Assembly: GCF_042186555.1 (NCBI RefSeq)
Contig: NC_133334.1
Location: forward strand, 211,485,332-211,549,331
Length of the DNA stretch: 64,000 bases
Source of the DNA: Aquarana catesbeiana
Taxonomy: Eukaryota > Chordata > Amphibia > Anura > Ranidae
Reading direction: 5' to 3'
Shown: positions 45,067 through 56,665 of the stretch, one piece after another
Numbering within the stretch: position 1 is the stretch's first letter
Layout: every line of letters starts with the position of its first letter
Position numbers and translations under genes: made by a program
Notes under the pieces: generated by a model
The model's input: only the letters and a program-made list of their open reading frames with translations
Database searches by the model: none
Told to the model about the DNA's origin: nothing

Positions 45067-46696
45067 CAGTGGGGACAGAAAGTATTCAGACCCCCTTAAA
45101 TTTTTCACTCTTTGTTATATTGCAGCCATTTGCTAAAATCATTTAAGTTCATTTTTTTTCCTCATTAATGTACACACAGCACCCCATATTGACAGAAAAA
45201 CACAGAATTGTTGACATTTTTGCAGATTTATTAAAAAAGAAAAACTGAAATATCACATGGTCCTAAGTATTCAGACCCTTTGCTGTGACACTCATATATT
45301 TAACTCAGGTGCTGTCCATTTCTTCTGATCATCCTTGAGATGGTTCATCCAGCTGTGTTTGATTATACTGATTGGACTTGATTAGGAAAGCCACACGCCT
45401 GTCTATATAAGACCTTACAGCTCACAGTGCATGTCAGAGCAAATGAGAATCATGAGGTCAAAGGAACTTCCTGAAGAGCTCAGAGACAGAATTGTGGCAA
45501 GGTACAGATCAGGCCAAGGTTACAAAAAAAAAAAAATTCTGCTGCACTTAAGGTTCCTAAGAGCACAGTGGCCTCCATAATCCTTAAATGGAAGATGTTT
45601 GGGATGACCAGAACCCTTCCTAGAGCTGGCCGCCTGGCCAAACTGAGCTATCGGGGGAGAAGAGCCTTGGTGAGAGAGGTAAAGAAGAACCCAAAGATCA
45701 CTGTGGCTAAGCTCCAGAGATGCAGTCCGGAGATGGGAGAAAGTTGTAGAAAGTCAACCATCACTGCAGCCCTCCACCAGTCGGGGCTTTATGGCAGAGT
45801 GCCCCGACGGAAGCCTTTCCATAGTGCAAGACACATGAAAGCCCGCATGGAGTTTGCTAAAAAAAAACACCTGAAGGACTCCAAGATGGTGAGAAATAAG
45901 ATTCTCTAGTCCGATGAGACCAAGATAGAACTTTTTAGCCTTAATTCGAAGCAGTATGTGTGGAGAAAACCAGGCACTGCTCATCACCTGTCCCATACAG
46001 TCCCAACAGTGAAGCATGGTGGTGGCAGCATCATGCTGTGGGGGTGTTTTTCAGCTACAGGGACAGGACGACTGGTTGCAATTGAGGGAAAGATGAATGC
46101 GGCCAAGTACAGGGATATCCTGGACGAAAACCTTCTCCAGAGTGCTCAGGACCTCAGACTGGGCCGAAGGTTTACCTTCTAACAAGACAATGACCCTAAG
46201 CACACAGCTAAAATAATGAAGAAGTGCCTTCACAACAACTCCGTGACTGTTCTTGAATGGCCCAGCCAGAGCCCTGACTTAAACCCAATTGAGCATCTCT
46301 GGAGAGACCTAAAAATGGCTGTCCACCAATGTTTACCATCCAACCTGACAGAACTGGAGAGGATCTGCAAGGAGGAATGGCAGAGGATCCCCAAATCCAG
46401 GTGTGAAAAACTTGCTCCATCTTTCCCAAAAAGACTCATGGCTGTATTAGATCAAATGGGTGCTTCTACTATATACTGAGCAAAGGGTCTGAATACTTAG
46501 GACCATGTGATATTTCAGTTTTTCTTTTTTAATAAATCTGCAAAAATGTCAACAATTCTGTGTTTTTCTGTCAATATGGGGTGCTGTGTGTACATTAATG
46601 AGGAAAAAAAATGAACTTAAATGATTTTAGCAAATGGCTGCAATATAACAAAGAGTGAAAAATTTAAGGGGGTCTGAATACTTTCCGTCCCCACTG
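45067..46696 (+). mobile_element. Tc1/mariner element, family T2 copy 2, complete ends
   Basis: A 1630-bp element flanked by TA at 45065-45066 and 46697-46698. The terminal inverted repeats are about 220 bp, starting CAGTGGGGACAGAAAGTATT, and are nearly identical to each other and to the single end of copy 1. It is inverted relative to copy 1. Confidence 0.93.
45441..46479 (+). pseudogene. Tc1-type transposase pseudogene, family T2 copy 2
   Basis: The start is near 45441-45453 (MRSKELPEELRDRIVAR). A frame is lost in an A-run at about 45525-45538 and regained by 45568. Two in-frame stops lie in the catalytic half: TAG at 45907-45909 just before SDETKIELF, and TAA near 46181 just before QDNDPKHT. 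The Glu motif SPDLNPIEHLW and the C-terminus to 46479 remain. It is inactive. Confidence 0.92.
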
Positions 46697-46698
46697 TA

Positions 46699-47767
46699 TA
46701 CTGTAGCTCTATATAGGTGCCGGAAGACTGTAATCATTTTAAAGTAGCATCGTAGCACAATACACAATATGTACTTCCGGGAACCAGATATGCCAGATCA
46801 TATCTGACACATTGGGTATTGTGCTATGATGTTTTTCAGGGTTTTCTTTTATACTATGACTACAATTTTTGTTACTGTGTAGCGTATGTAATATAAATGT
46901 ATCCAGTTTTTCACCCAACGCAGTATGCTGACCTAGGCTAGCTAGTTACTTTTCTTAGGAGTTTCCAACCACCAGGCATATATGCCAGATTACCTTTGAA
47001 GCTGTTGAATAAAATGGTTACAGTTGCCACTTTTTATGGCACACAAAAATTTTGCTACTTATCAAATCTATATATTTTCAGTAGAAAATACACTCACATT
47101 GATTTTAGTGCACACAAAGACAATATAATATCCATTTTGCATTTAGCCATTTGCAAAATACAAAAGATTAAATTGTGTTGAGTAAATAGATACTAAATAT
47201 GTCAAGTCTCAAAATTATACGCACTCAAAAAACGGGAAAACCATGGTACCGCAATTCTATACAGTAAACTTTAAAAGCCCTTAAAGCTTATCAACTGAAT
47301 GTTAACAGTAAATGGTGGCCCTAGAATTATTACTTTCACTCTGGCATGCATGGTGAATCATAATACTGTGACATAATTGTGTTTTTTTTACATGCATGCA
47401 CCCGACCCAATTTGCATTTGTATTTGCGTGTACATGGCAAAGTACACAAGCTTGACACTGTAGAGACAAGGGATTCTTAAGAGACCAAATGGACTGTGGT
47501 AGGTGGTAACCATTTGCTTACATCCAAGACTAGTAAGGCTGTCAGTGACTGTAGCAGCACTCTCTGTTGTCCTGGAGCGCACACCGCTCAGCCTTTGAAC
47601 GCAAACAGGGCTTGGAACCAGAAACCCAACGTTTGGTCCTAGAATTGCATCACTGCTGTTTGTGCCAGCACTGAGGGAGACACAACAGCTTTTGTTCCAC
47701 CACCAGTGAGGTAGAGCATGCATCAAATTTGATCACAAATATATATTTTTAACTTAACTTTAATAAC
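46699..47767. other. Intronic stretch without recognised feature
   Basis: Nothing bounded is recognised. Motifs at about 47030-47330 (TATGTCAAGTCTCAAAATTA, CCCTAGAATTATTACT) hint at a very decayed K-family copy. Confidence 0.45.
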
Positions 47768-48725
47768 TTAAAGTGGATGTAAACCCAAATTTTTTTTTTA
47801 ATGTCATAATGTAGAGTATAAGATTTCCTATCATTTGAGCCCAGTCTTGCCACAAAGAGTTAATCCAGCTCTGAGCAATCCTCTTTTATTGTTCAGTGAG
47901 ATAAATCTTGACAAACAGAGAAAAACTTTGTCAAATCTTCCCCCTTGCTGTGTGTGACAGGTGATTTACATATCTCGTGCACTAGCCTAAGACATGCATT
48001 ATTTTTTAATTCCCACCCCCACTCCTTTCTTCAGCAGCTCTGCAAGGATTGGCTGTTCCACACCTCAGCATGATTTGGCATGCTGAAGTCATGTGGTTAC
48101 TTTCCTGTCTTTTCACTGGATGTTAGAGATCATAGCAGAAGTTCAGTGTAAGAAATACACAGGAGAAAATGCATATTGACAAGGGGAGTGTAGAGGTGGG
48201 CGGGGAGTCTACTGACATCACTACTCTATGCTGTAGATGACTGGTTTTAAGTCTCAGTTTTTTAATTTAAACATAACAAACATGTTATACTTATCTGCTC
48301 TGTGCAGTGGTTTTGCATAGAGCAACCCAGATTCTCCTCTTCTCATGTCCCTTGCTGGCTCTCCTGGCCCCTTCCTCCTGCCGAGTGCCCCCACAGCAAG
48401 CAGCTTGCTATGGGGCACCCAAGCCGAGCCGCTACTCTATGTCTCCTTTCAGACACGGAGACACAGTATGGCCCCACCCCCTCTCTCTCCTCATTGGCTC
48501 ATTGACTTTGACAGCAGTGGGAGCCAATGGCGCCACACTGCTGTCTCAGCCAATCAGGAGGGAGAGTTCTGGGCAGCCGAGACTCTCCTGCAACATCGCT
48601 GGATCGAGATGGGCTCAGGTAAGTACTAGGGAGGCTAAGGGTGGCTGCGGCACACAGAAGGTTTTTTATCTTAATGCATAGAATGCACTAAGATAAAAAA
48701 CCTTCTGACTTTACAACCACTTTAA
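47768..48725. mobile_element. TTAAAG-ended repeat containing family X copy 3
   Basis: Ends TTAAAGTGGATGTAAACCC and CTTTACAACCACTTTAA are inverted. Inside, 48270-48620 reads family X in reverse (AAACATGTTATACTTA, CTGTGCAGTGGTTTTGCA, CTGGCTCTCCTGG). An inner 20-bp inverted repeat, AAGGTTTTTTATCTTA and its inverse, lies at 48658-48706. Confidence 0.6.
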
Positions 48726-48881
48726 AAGAGACATCGGGGGTCTATTATAAGCCTAATGTCACCTCTGCACTCTGTTTAAGCTTATTGAGCACCTCTACCC
48801 ACATGCTCCCTGAATCACTTCTACTACAAAGCTAGCAGCCTAGAAGACAAACTCCTTGCTGCTATAGCAGTTGGGAGTAAG

Positions 48882-49356
48882 TTAAAAGAGAAGTAAAGTT
48901 TTTTTTTGCAGATTCGTACTTACCTAGGTGGATGCAGCATCGGTCCAGAGCTGCATCTTTCCCCCAGCGCCTCTGCACTGAGAACCAAGCGATCAAACAC
49001 CGCCGATCGCTCAGTTCTTACAGCTCCCCGGGCAGAGAGATGCAGACTGTCAGTCACAGCTCTCTGCTCTGCCCCCTCCTCACTCATTGGAGCGCTGGCT
49101 GTGGAGGGGGCGGCCAGCTCAGGTTCTCAGTGGCTAGCTGAGAGGCTGAGCCGGGTGTCAGTCCAGGCACCTGGCAGATCCAGACTATATTGATGCAATG
49201 ACATGGAGCCTGGACTGACATCTGTGACATCAGTAGACAGCGGACTTCAACCCACTCTCTGCTGAAAACGGGTCAAAGGAGTACAAAATGAACTGTACTC
49301 CTGTGATCCATAGGAGAAGTACAGTCAAATGAGCTTTGGCTGGACTTCTCCTTTAA
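48882..49356. mobile_element. TTAAAG-class repeat, family G copy 2
   Basis: It begins TTAAAAGAGAAGTAAAG and ends GACTTCTCCTTTAA. It shares interior motifs with 21117-21390 in reverse. Confidence 0.58.
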
Positions 49357-50388
49357 CATGCCTTTTTTTTTTTTTTTACAAGAAGTTCCTTTAACATGCC
49401 TACACGATTACATTGGGAGCAGCAAAAGGGTTAAATGTAGCATCAGGCATGACAAAAGAGCAACTCTAAGCCCAGGTTCACACTGAGCTGCAGGGATGAA
49501 AACGCGCGAGTTCAACTGAACTTGCACGATTTCACTCCCGCATGACAGTCCCGATTTCAGCCGCGATTTCAGAGATATCTGTGCAAAACCGCAGCCCGTA
49601 ATCACAAAAAGTAGTACAGAAACTACTTTATGAAATCGGTGCAGCGCCGCAGATGTGGCGTTGCACCGATTAGGACAGTGACATTGACGGCAATCACTGC
49701 CGATTTGACATGTCAAATTGCATGTCAAAACGCTCCTTTTTATCACTAAGCTCCTTTGTGGGTTTAGGGATAAAACGTTTCAGTAGGCTGAAAAGGTGTG
49801 TTAAGACAATGATAATAACAGTCAGTGGAAGATGTAAGAAAAAAATGGTGAAAACAGACTTAAAGTGAACCTATGCTCAGATCTTGCAAACTAAAGGGTT
49901 TACGTATTCTGAACAAGCAGTAAGAGCACTTCAAACCATTCAAACTAAACCCGTATTTAACTATGTATCTATAAGAACTGCAGAAAACTTTAGCATTGGT
50001 TTTCCACTTGCTGATGTTTAAATAATAGAAAAGGAATAAAAACATATTTTTTGATGTTTTATCTGCAGTAATGTGACCGCTATCTGCACTTGTTCCTTAC
50101 TTAATGAGCAGCAGGTATAGATTTACTTCAGCACTGACATCAGGACAGGTAGTTTAGACTAAGCAATGTAGAAGATTTGTAAACAATACAATTGCAGAGC
50201 ATGTGCACTGGAGAAAGCAGCCAAGGTGCCCAGTGGTAATGAATACATAATGAGGAGGCACTGCTTCCAGGTGCCAACAATGCTGGGGGGATCAGTCATT
50301 TGACTAGCTGCTCAATAGCATAGTCTGCCTGGCCGGAAACTAAGGTTACATTTAGGAGAATGGCAGGATCACCAGGTATTTTCTATAT
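49357..50388. other. Intronic stretch with one MITE fragment
   Basis: 49468-49690 starts TAAGCCCAGGTTCACACTGAG, a TTCACAC-type MITE end, but a matching far end is not clear. The rest is unassigned. Confidence 0.4.
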
Positions 50389-51022
50389 ATAACCACTTCC
50401 GCTCCAGGGAATTTCTGGCACTTTTTGTTCACATGTAACAATCAGTATTTTTTGCTAGAAAATGTCTTAGAACCCCTAAACATTATATATGTATTTTTTT
50501 AAGCAGAGGCCCTAGAGAATAAATTGGCGGGTTTCGCAATTTTTTTATGTTACACCTTATTTGCGCAGTGGTTTTTCAAATGCAATTTTTTGGAAAAAAT
50601 AAGCTTTTTTGAATATGAATGCAAAAAAACACAATATTTTGTAAAATTTAAAAGATGATGTTACAGCGAGTAGATAGCAAACATGTCATGCTTTAAAATT
50701 ACGCACACCCGTGCAATGGTGACAAAGGACGTAAATTTTATTATACATAGGCGATGCTTTAAAAGCTATTATAAGTTACCACTTTAGATTAACAGAGGAT
50801 GTCGGGAGCTAGAATTACTGGCCATGATCTTACATTCACGGTGATACTTCACATGTGTGGAACGATTGCTGTTCAAGCATGGGGGCACTTTAAATTTTTA
50901 ACAAAAATTTTTTTTTGTATCACTTTAACTGTATTGCTGTCACAAGGAATGTAAACATCCCTTGTGACAGCAATAGGCACGTAACAGGTACTCTTTATGG
51001 AGGGATCACAGGTGTGGCATAC
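50389..51022. mobile_element. TTAA-family element (K), truncated copy
   Basis: It starts ATAACCACTTCCGCTCC and follows the K order: TTGCTAGAAAATGTCTTAGA, TTGCGCAGTGGTTTTTCAAA, then the hairpin at 50931-50977. It ends at a junction with ACAGGGCTGGACTGGGACA. Confidence 0.7.
50931..50977. repeat. K-family hairpin with changed stem
   Basis: ATTGCTGTCACAAGG and CCTTGTGACAGCAAT form a perfect 15-bp stem around AATGTAAACATC. Confidence 0.88.
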
Positions 51023-51079
51023 AGGGCTGGACTGGGACAAAAATTTGGCCCTTAACTTCCTCATGACTGGCCCGCTTTA

Positions 51080-51680
51080 ATTTTGAGTGTCCCCAACAGC
51101 GCCCCCCTTAGATCAGAGTGTCCCCAACAGGGTCCCCCTTACATCAGAGTGTCCCCAACAGCGTCCCCCTTACATGAGAGTGTCCCCAACAGCGCCCCCC
51201 TTACATCAGAGTGTCCCCAACAGCGCCCCCCCTTACATCAGAGTGTCCTCAACAGCGCCCCCCTTACATCAGAGTGTCCTCAACAGCGTCCCCCTTACAT
51301 CAGAGAGTCCCCAACAGCGTCCCCCTTACATCAGAGTGTCCCAATCAGCAGCTCCCTTCACATCACAGTCCCCACCAGCAGCCCACTTCACATCAGAGTC
51401 CCCACCAGCAGCCCACTTCACATCAGAGTCCCCACCAGCAGCCCACTTCACATCACAGTCCCAAACAGCAGCCCACTTCACATCAGAGTCCCCAACAGCA
51501 GCTCCCTTCACATCACAGTCCCCACCAGCAGCACACTTCACATCACAGTCCCCACCAGCAGCTCCCTTCACATCACAGTCCCCACCAGCAGCTCCCTTCA
51601 CATCACAGTCCCCACCAGCAGCTCCCTTCACATCACAGTCCCCACCAGCAGCTCCCTTCACATCACAGTCCCCATCAGAG
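51080..51680. repeat. Two abutting minisatellites (31-32 bp and 30 bp)
   Basis: At 51080-51345 the unit is CCTTACATCAGAGTGTCCCC + AACAGCGCCCC. At 51346-51680 it is CCTTCACATCACAGTCCCCA + CCAGCAGCTC. The first resembles the 31-bp unit at 26985-28200. The 30-bp unit gives 10-residue repeat peptides in all frames, so long open frames here are artefacts. Confidence 0.92.
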
Positions 51681-51869
51681 AGCCCCCATCAGCAGCCCTT
51701 CACATCAGTGTCCTCCCTCTCCTCCCCCTCCCACATGTACTCACCATTTTGAAGGCAGCTTCTCGTTCCTCTCTCCAGTCATGTGATAACAAGTGATAGG
51801 GGAGAGAGGAAGGAAAGTCTGCCGTTCAAGGGCAATTCAATTGCATGCTCCCTCAAAACTTTTGGCATA

Positions 51870-52167
51870 TGTGGCATTGTGCTGTGTGTTCAAACTGCAC
51901 ATTTCAGTGGCCTTTTATTGTGGCCAGCCTAAGGCACACCTGTCATGCTGTCTAATCAGCATATTGATATGCCACACCTGTGAGGTGGATGGATTATCTT
52001 GGCAAAGGAGAAGTGCTCACTAACACAGATTTAGACAGATTTGTGAACAACATTTGAGAGAAATACGCCTTTTGTGTACATAGAAAAAGTCGTAGATCTT
52101 TGCGTTCAGCTCATGATAAATAGGGGCAAACACAAAAGTGTTGCGTTTATAATTTTGCTCAGTGTAT
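51870..52167 (+). mobile_element. Right-end fragment of a fish/frog-type Tc1-like element
   Basis: It contains GCACACCTGTCATGCTGTCT, GTGAGGTGGATGGATTATCT and AGAAGTGCTCACTAACACAG, and ends GTTGCGTTTATAATTTTGCT + CAGTGTA. I recognise this as the end of a Tc1-like element widespread in fish and amphibians. The left end and transposase are absent. Confidence 0.65.
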
Positions 52168-52976
52168 GTAACTGGAACCTTTCAAAGGACAGTTTATAAT
52201 TTTTTACCTACAGTGACATTTTAATTTTAAAACTTCACAACATAGGCATTGGAAGTTTAACTTTTCTTTATGAAGAACAGATCTTAGAAGGCTGCCACCA
52301 TTCTAACGTACACAACCAGCAGCTGGTAGGCTGCATCCACAGTTGTATAGCATGTTAAGTTGTGCAGAATCGTTTTTTTGCAGGTTCACAAAATGCACAA
52401 AAAAAAAAACTCATTGCAGTTGCGTTTCTATTCAATGTTAATGACATCCCAAACACAGCAAGCAAGATGTGCAAAAAAAAACATGGCAAAACCTACAGCT
52501 AAAATAATGCTAAAAAAGATACTTGAGCTTCTTTGCTGCATTTGTTGCATAGAGGGCAGCTTATTAAAATAATTGGGTTACTCTATGTGCAAAGTACAAC
52601 AACACAGGAAAAATGCACATTACATTGTGTGAATGGGGGCTTTTAAATTAACTGTACCCCAACTTCAGAGTGATTGTTGTGTTCTTTGAGGATAAATAAC
52701 TTGAATACAGAGGTTAGTTATGGCTTGTTTAAAACTCTTTTACTGCTTGTTAAGAATATGTAAAAAGTTTAATCCCCATAGTCTAAGCACAGGGGCACTT
52801 TAACAGGGCAGCCATCAGAAAGTTTGGGGCCCCTTACACTTACACAGATTTAGGCCTAGGCCCCCTGGGGCCTGACCACCAACATTCCCCAGGGCCCGCC
52901 CACTGGCTGTCCCACCGAATCTGCCCCATGGCACCCAAATGAGTCCTTTGTTGCACCCACTTTTATTTTAACACTC
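52168..52976. other. Intronic stretch without recognised feature
   Basis: No gene or bounded element is recognised. Confidence 0.5.
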
Positions 52977-52979
52977 TTA

Positions 52980-53413
52980 TGCCCTGTACACACGGTCGGA
53001 TTTTCCGATGGAAAAAGTGAGATTGGATTGTGTTGTCGGAAATTCCGATCGTGTGTGGGCTCCATCGGACCTTTTCCGTCGGAATTTCCGACACACAAAG
53101 TTTGAGAGCAGGATATAAAATTTTCCAACAACAAAATCTGATCATTTATATTCCAATTGTGTGTACACAAATCCGATGCACAAAGTGCCACGCATGCTCA
53201 GAATAAATTAAGAGACGAAAGCTATTGACTACTTCCCCGTTTATAGTCCCGACGTACGTGTTTTACGTCACTGCGTTCAGAACGATTGGATTTTCTGACA
53301 ACTTTGTGCGACCGTGTGTATGCAAGACAAGTTTGGCCCAAAATCCGTTGGAAAAAATCGATGGATTTTTTTGTAGGAATGTCTGATCAATGTCCGATCG
53401 TGTGTACAGGGCA
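52980..53413 (-). mobile_element. PIF/Harbinger-type MITE, family H1 copy 3
   Basis: A 434-bp element with ends TGCCCTGTACACACGGTCGG and CGTGTGTACAGGGCA. TTA flanks it at 52977-52979 and 53414-53416. It has the same orientation as 4286-4700 (AAGTTTGAGAGCAGG and CCACGCATGCTCAGAATAAA shared). The first duplication unit starts within its right end. Confidence 0.88.
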
Positions 53414-53431
53414 TTACACCTTAATATATGA

Positions 53432-54950
53432 GACTAGGAGACTGGAGGGATGGAAGGTGCTGGGCATGGGTGGGGATACATTGTGGGGACTGGAGGAAAG
53501 GATGGTGCTGGCCGTGGGTGGCGATGCATTGTGGAGACCGGAGGGATGGATGGTGTGCTGGGTGTGGGTGGGGATGCATTCTGAAGACTGGAGGGATGGA
53601 TGGTGCTAGGAATTGGTGGGGATTCATTGTAGAGACTGGAGGGATGGATGGTGCTGGGGTGGGTGGGGATGCATTGTGGAGACTGGAGGGATGTATGGTT
53701 CTGGGAGTGGGTGGGGATGCATTGTTGAGACTGGAGGGATGGATGGTGCTGGGCGTGGGTGGCGATGCATTGTGGAGACTGGAGGGATGGATAGTGATGG
53801 GCGTAGGTAGCGATGCATTGTGGAGACTGGAGGGAGGGATGGTGTTGGGTGAGGGTGGGGATGCATTGTGGAGACTGGAGGGATAGATGGTGCTGGGCGT
53901 GGGTGGCAATGCAATGTGGAGACTGGAGGGATGGATGGTGCTGGGGTGGGTGGGGATGCATTGTGGAGACTGGAGGGATGTATGGTTCTGGGCGTGGGTG
54001 GGGATGCATTGTTGAGACTGGAGGGATGGATGGTGCTGCGCGTGGGTGGCGATGCATTGTGGAGACTGGAGGGATGGATAGTGCTGGGCGTAGGTAGCGA
54101 TGCATTGTGGAGACTGGAGAGATGGATGGTGTTGGGCGTGGGTGGGGATGCATTGTTGAGACTGGAGGGATGGATGGTGCTGGGCATGGGTGGCGATGCA
54201 TTGTGGAAAATGGAGGGATGGATAGTGCTGGGCGTAGGTAGTGATGCATTGTGGAGACTGGAGAGATGGATGGTGTTGGGCGTGGGTGGGGATGCATTGT
54301 GGAGACTGGAGGGATGGATAGTGCTGGGCGTGGGTGGCAATGCATTGTGGAGACTGGAGGGATGGATGGTGCTGGGCGTGGATACATTGTGGAGACTGGA
54401 GGGATGGATGGTGCTTGGCGTGGGTAGAGATGCATTGTGGGGACTAGAGGGATGTATGGTGCTGGGTGTGGGTGGCGATGCAGTGTGGAGACTAGAGAGA
54501 TGGAGGGTGGTGAGCGTAGGTGGCGATGCATTGTGGGGACTAGAGGGATGTATGGTGCTGGGTGTGGGTGGCGATGCAGTGTGGAGACTAGAGAGATGGA
54601 GGGTGGTGAGCGTGGGTGGGGATGCATTGTGTAGACTGGAGGGATGGATGGTGCTGGGTGTGTGTGGCGATGCATTGTGGAAACTGAAGGAAAGGATGGT
54701 GCTGGGCGTGGGTGGTGATGCATTGTGGAGACTGGAGGGATGGATGGTGCTGGGCGTGGGTGGAGATGCGTTGTGGAGACTGGAGGGATGGATGGTGCTG
54801 GACGTGGGTAGAGATGCATTATGGAGACTGGAGGGATGGATGGTGCTGGGTGTGGATGGCGATGCATTGTGGAGACTGGAGGGATGGATGGTGCTGGGCG
54901 TGGGTGGAGATGCATTGTGGAGACTGGAGAGATGGATGGTTCTGGGTGGG
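53432..54950. repeat. 48-bp minisatellite, copy in unit 1 (about 31 units)
   Basis: The consensus unit starts GATGCATTGTGGAGACTGGA and continues GGGATGGATGGTGCTGGGCG + TGGGTGGC. The length is divisible by three and free of stops in several frames, so long 16-residue-repeat open frames occur on both strands. They are not genes. Confidence 0.97.
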
Positions 54951-54960
54951 GATGAAGATG

Positions 54961-55094
54961 ATTGAGTTGCATTGTGAAAATGGATGAGGATGACTCTGTG
55001 TGGGGATGAGCGTTACATAGCGAAGAGGTCTCCGCAATGTAACTCTCATCTGCACACAGAGTCATCATCATCCATTTTCACAATGCAACTCAAT
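54961..55094. repeat. 58-bp-arm hairpin next to the minisatellite (unit 1)
   Basis: Arms 54961-55018 and 55037-55094 match at 54 of 58 positions, with an 18-base loop. The outer end ATTGAGTTGCATTGTGAAAA is exact. Confidence 0.93.
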
Positions 55095-55477
55095 TATGCC
55101 ATATTGTTAGCCTCTAGTGTCCCATCCAAGAAGAAGGAGATTAAATAAAGTCTAAATCAAATCTACAGGCAGCACAGGGGGGGCACAGGAGCACACATTA
55201 TATCTTTGTGACTTACCCACCACGCTGCTCGTATCTATCTGCGTGCATCTGTTAGGGCTGGGACCATGTTCACCGTCGACGAGCTAGCCAATCGCCCTGC
55301 CCCGGCCAATCACATTGCAAGCAAACCTAGCAGCAGCCAGCAGGTTCCGCCTCAGCAGGGAATGGAGAGGAGCTAGCGCTGGTCATGATCACCTGCTGGG
55401 AGTGAGACAGCGGCGGCTCGGGCTTGTTAAATTACATAATGCTAATGCTTTCTTCCTCTTAGCAACTGCCGGCGGGG

Positions 55478-55490
55478 GGGGGGGGGGGGG
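55478..55490. repeat. Poly-G run (17 G) in unit 1
   Basis: A run of 17 G follows GCCGGC around 55474-55490. The duplicate near 58661-58677 has 18. Such a run can form a G-quadruplex and is unstable in replication and sequencing. Confidence 0.85.
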
Positions 55491-55809
55491 TTTGCGGTGC
55501 TGGTGAAAGTGAAAGTAGACAGAGGCTTGTTTCTGCATCGTGTAGGTTAGTGGCGGAGCTGGTAAAAGATTAATTTCATGTACTGCAGTAGGGGGAGTGG
55601 GCCCTGGCCAGCTGGGCCCCTAGGGACGCTAGGGCCCCTTACATGAGGACTGCCTGTACCCCCCTGATGGCGGCCCAGCACTTTAAAGCCAAATGCTAGG
55701 AAAAATAAAATCCTCTATCTCCTCTATCCACCCATAAGAATAAAGGAGAAGAGCCCCATTGCCAAAGTCATCCTTTATCTTTCCCCTTCTGCCAGCATGT
55801 TCACCTTTA

Positions 55810-56166
55810 AGCCGGGTACACATGGACCTAATGTCGGGAGACATCAGCCGGTACAAAAAAAAACAGCCGACATTGGGCCTGTATGTATATCGGTCTATCC
55901 GACAGAAGCCGGCCGAACTTCTGTGGGACGTGCATGCTGGAAAACCAGCAGCAGATTCCCTATTAGCACTCTCAGCCAATGACAGAGAGCGCTGATTATA
56001 GTGTTCTGGTGGGGGGCCGCCCCCCTTCAGAACACAACAGCTCAGCAGAGGAGATCGCTGCACTAATAACGAATCATTAGTACAGTGTCACCGACCGGAG
56101 CTGACAGTTTTTTTTGTTCAACCCACTGGATTGTATGGAAAAAAAACTTGTAGTGTGTACCAGGCT
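55810..56166. mobile_element. TTA-flanked MITE in unit 1
   Basis: Ends AGCCGGGTACACATGG and AGTGTGTACCAGGCT are inverted. TTA flanks it at 55807-55809 and 56167-56169. The PIF/Harbinger type is inferred from the target site. Confidence 0.75.
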
Positions 56167-56665
56167 TTAGGCTGGCTATCACTGAACAATTCAGTGGAAA
56201 ACAACCTTCTTACAGTACTGCTGTGTAGAGGATTACAGTAGTCTGATATAGACATGTATGTTTCATTACGAAGCAAAATCCAGACTAGTTTTTCGTTATT
56301 CTGAGATTTGGATGTATCAGAATTTGTGAATTACAATAGTAATGAATTTCAACTAATCCAAAATAAATGATTAGAAAAATTATTCAAATTTGACATGGAA
56401 ACTTATTGCAAAAAATACAGCAAGGTATAAAAGTAAAATACAAGGTGGTATCAAAAAGTTTAGAGACTAGTTTTGTAACATGCTAACAGATGGCAGCACA
56501 AGGCTGCACACACAGTTACAGGGAGCACCGAACGTCATAAGTCAGTGAGCCAAAAGACATTGTCCTGTTTATGTCAGGAGCTGTGCAACTGGTGCTATTC
56601 TGACCACTTGTGTTACCACAAAATTATTAACTCGTGTGTACAGGGCATTACACCTTAATATATGA

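Larger units (their letters stand above)
53399..56632 (+). repeat. Tandem duplication, unit 1 (3234 bp)
   Basis: It starts CGTGTGTACAGGGCATTAC and ends CACAAAATTATTAACT. It contains a 48-bp minisatellite, a hairpin, a G-run, a MITE and the first part of a damaged hAT MITE. Unit 2 follows without spacer. Confidence 0.97.

Noticed and set aside
51083..51796. Open frame of 237 residues with HITVPTSS repeats
   Set aside because: Translation of 30- to 32-bp minisatellite units. All three plus frames and one minus frame are open.
53434..55071. 545-residue minus-strand open frame (and overlapping frames on both strands), repeated at 56668-58257
   Set aside because: It is a 16-residue repeat produced by a 48-bp minisatellite with a unit length divisible by three. 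Open frames occur on both strands and no protein family is recognised.
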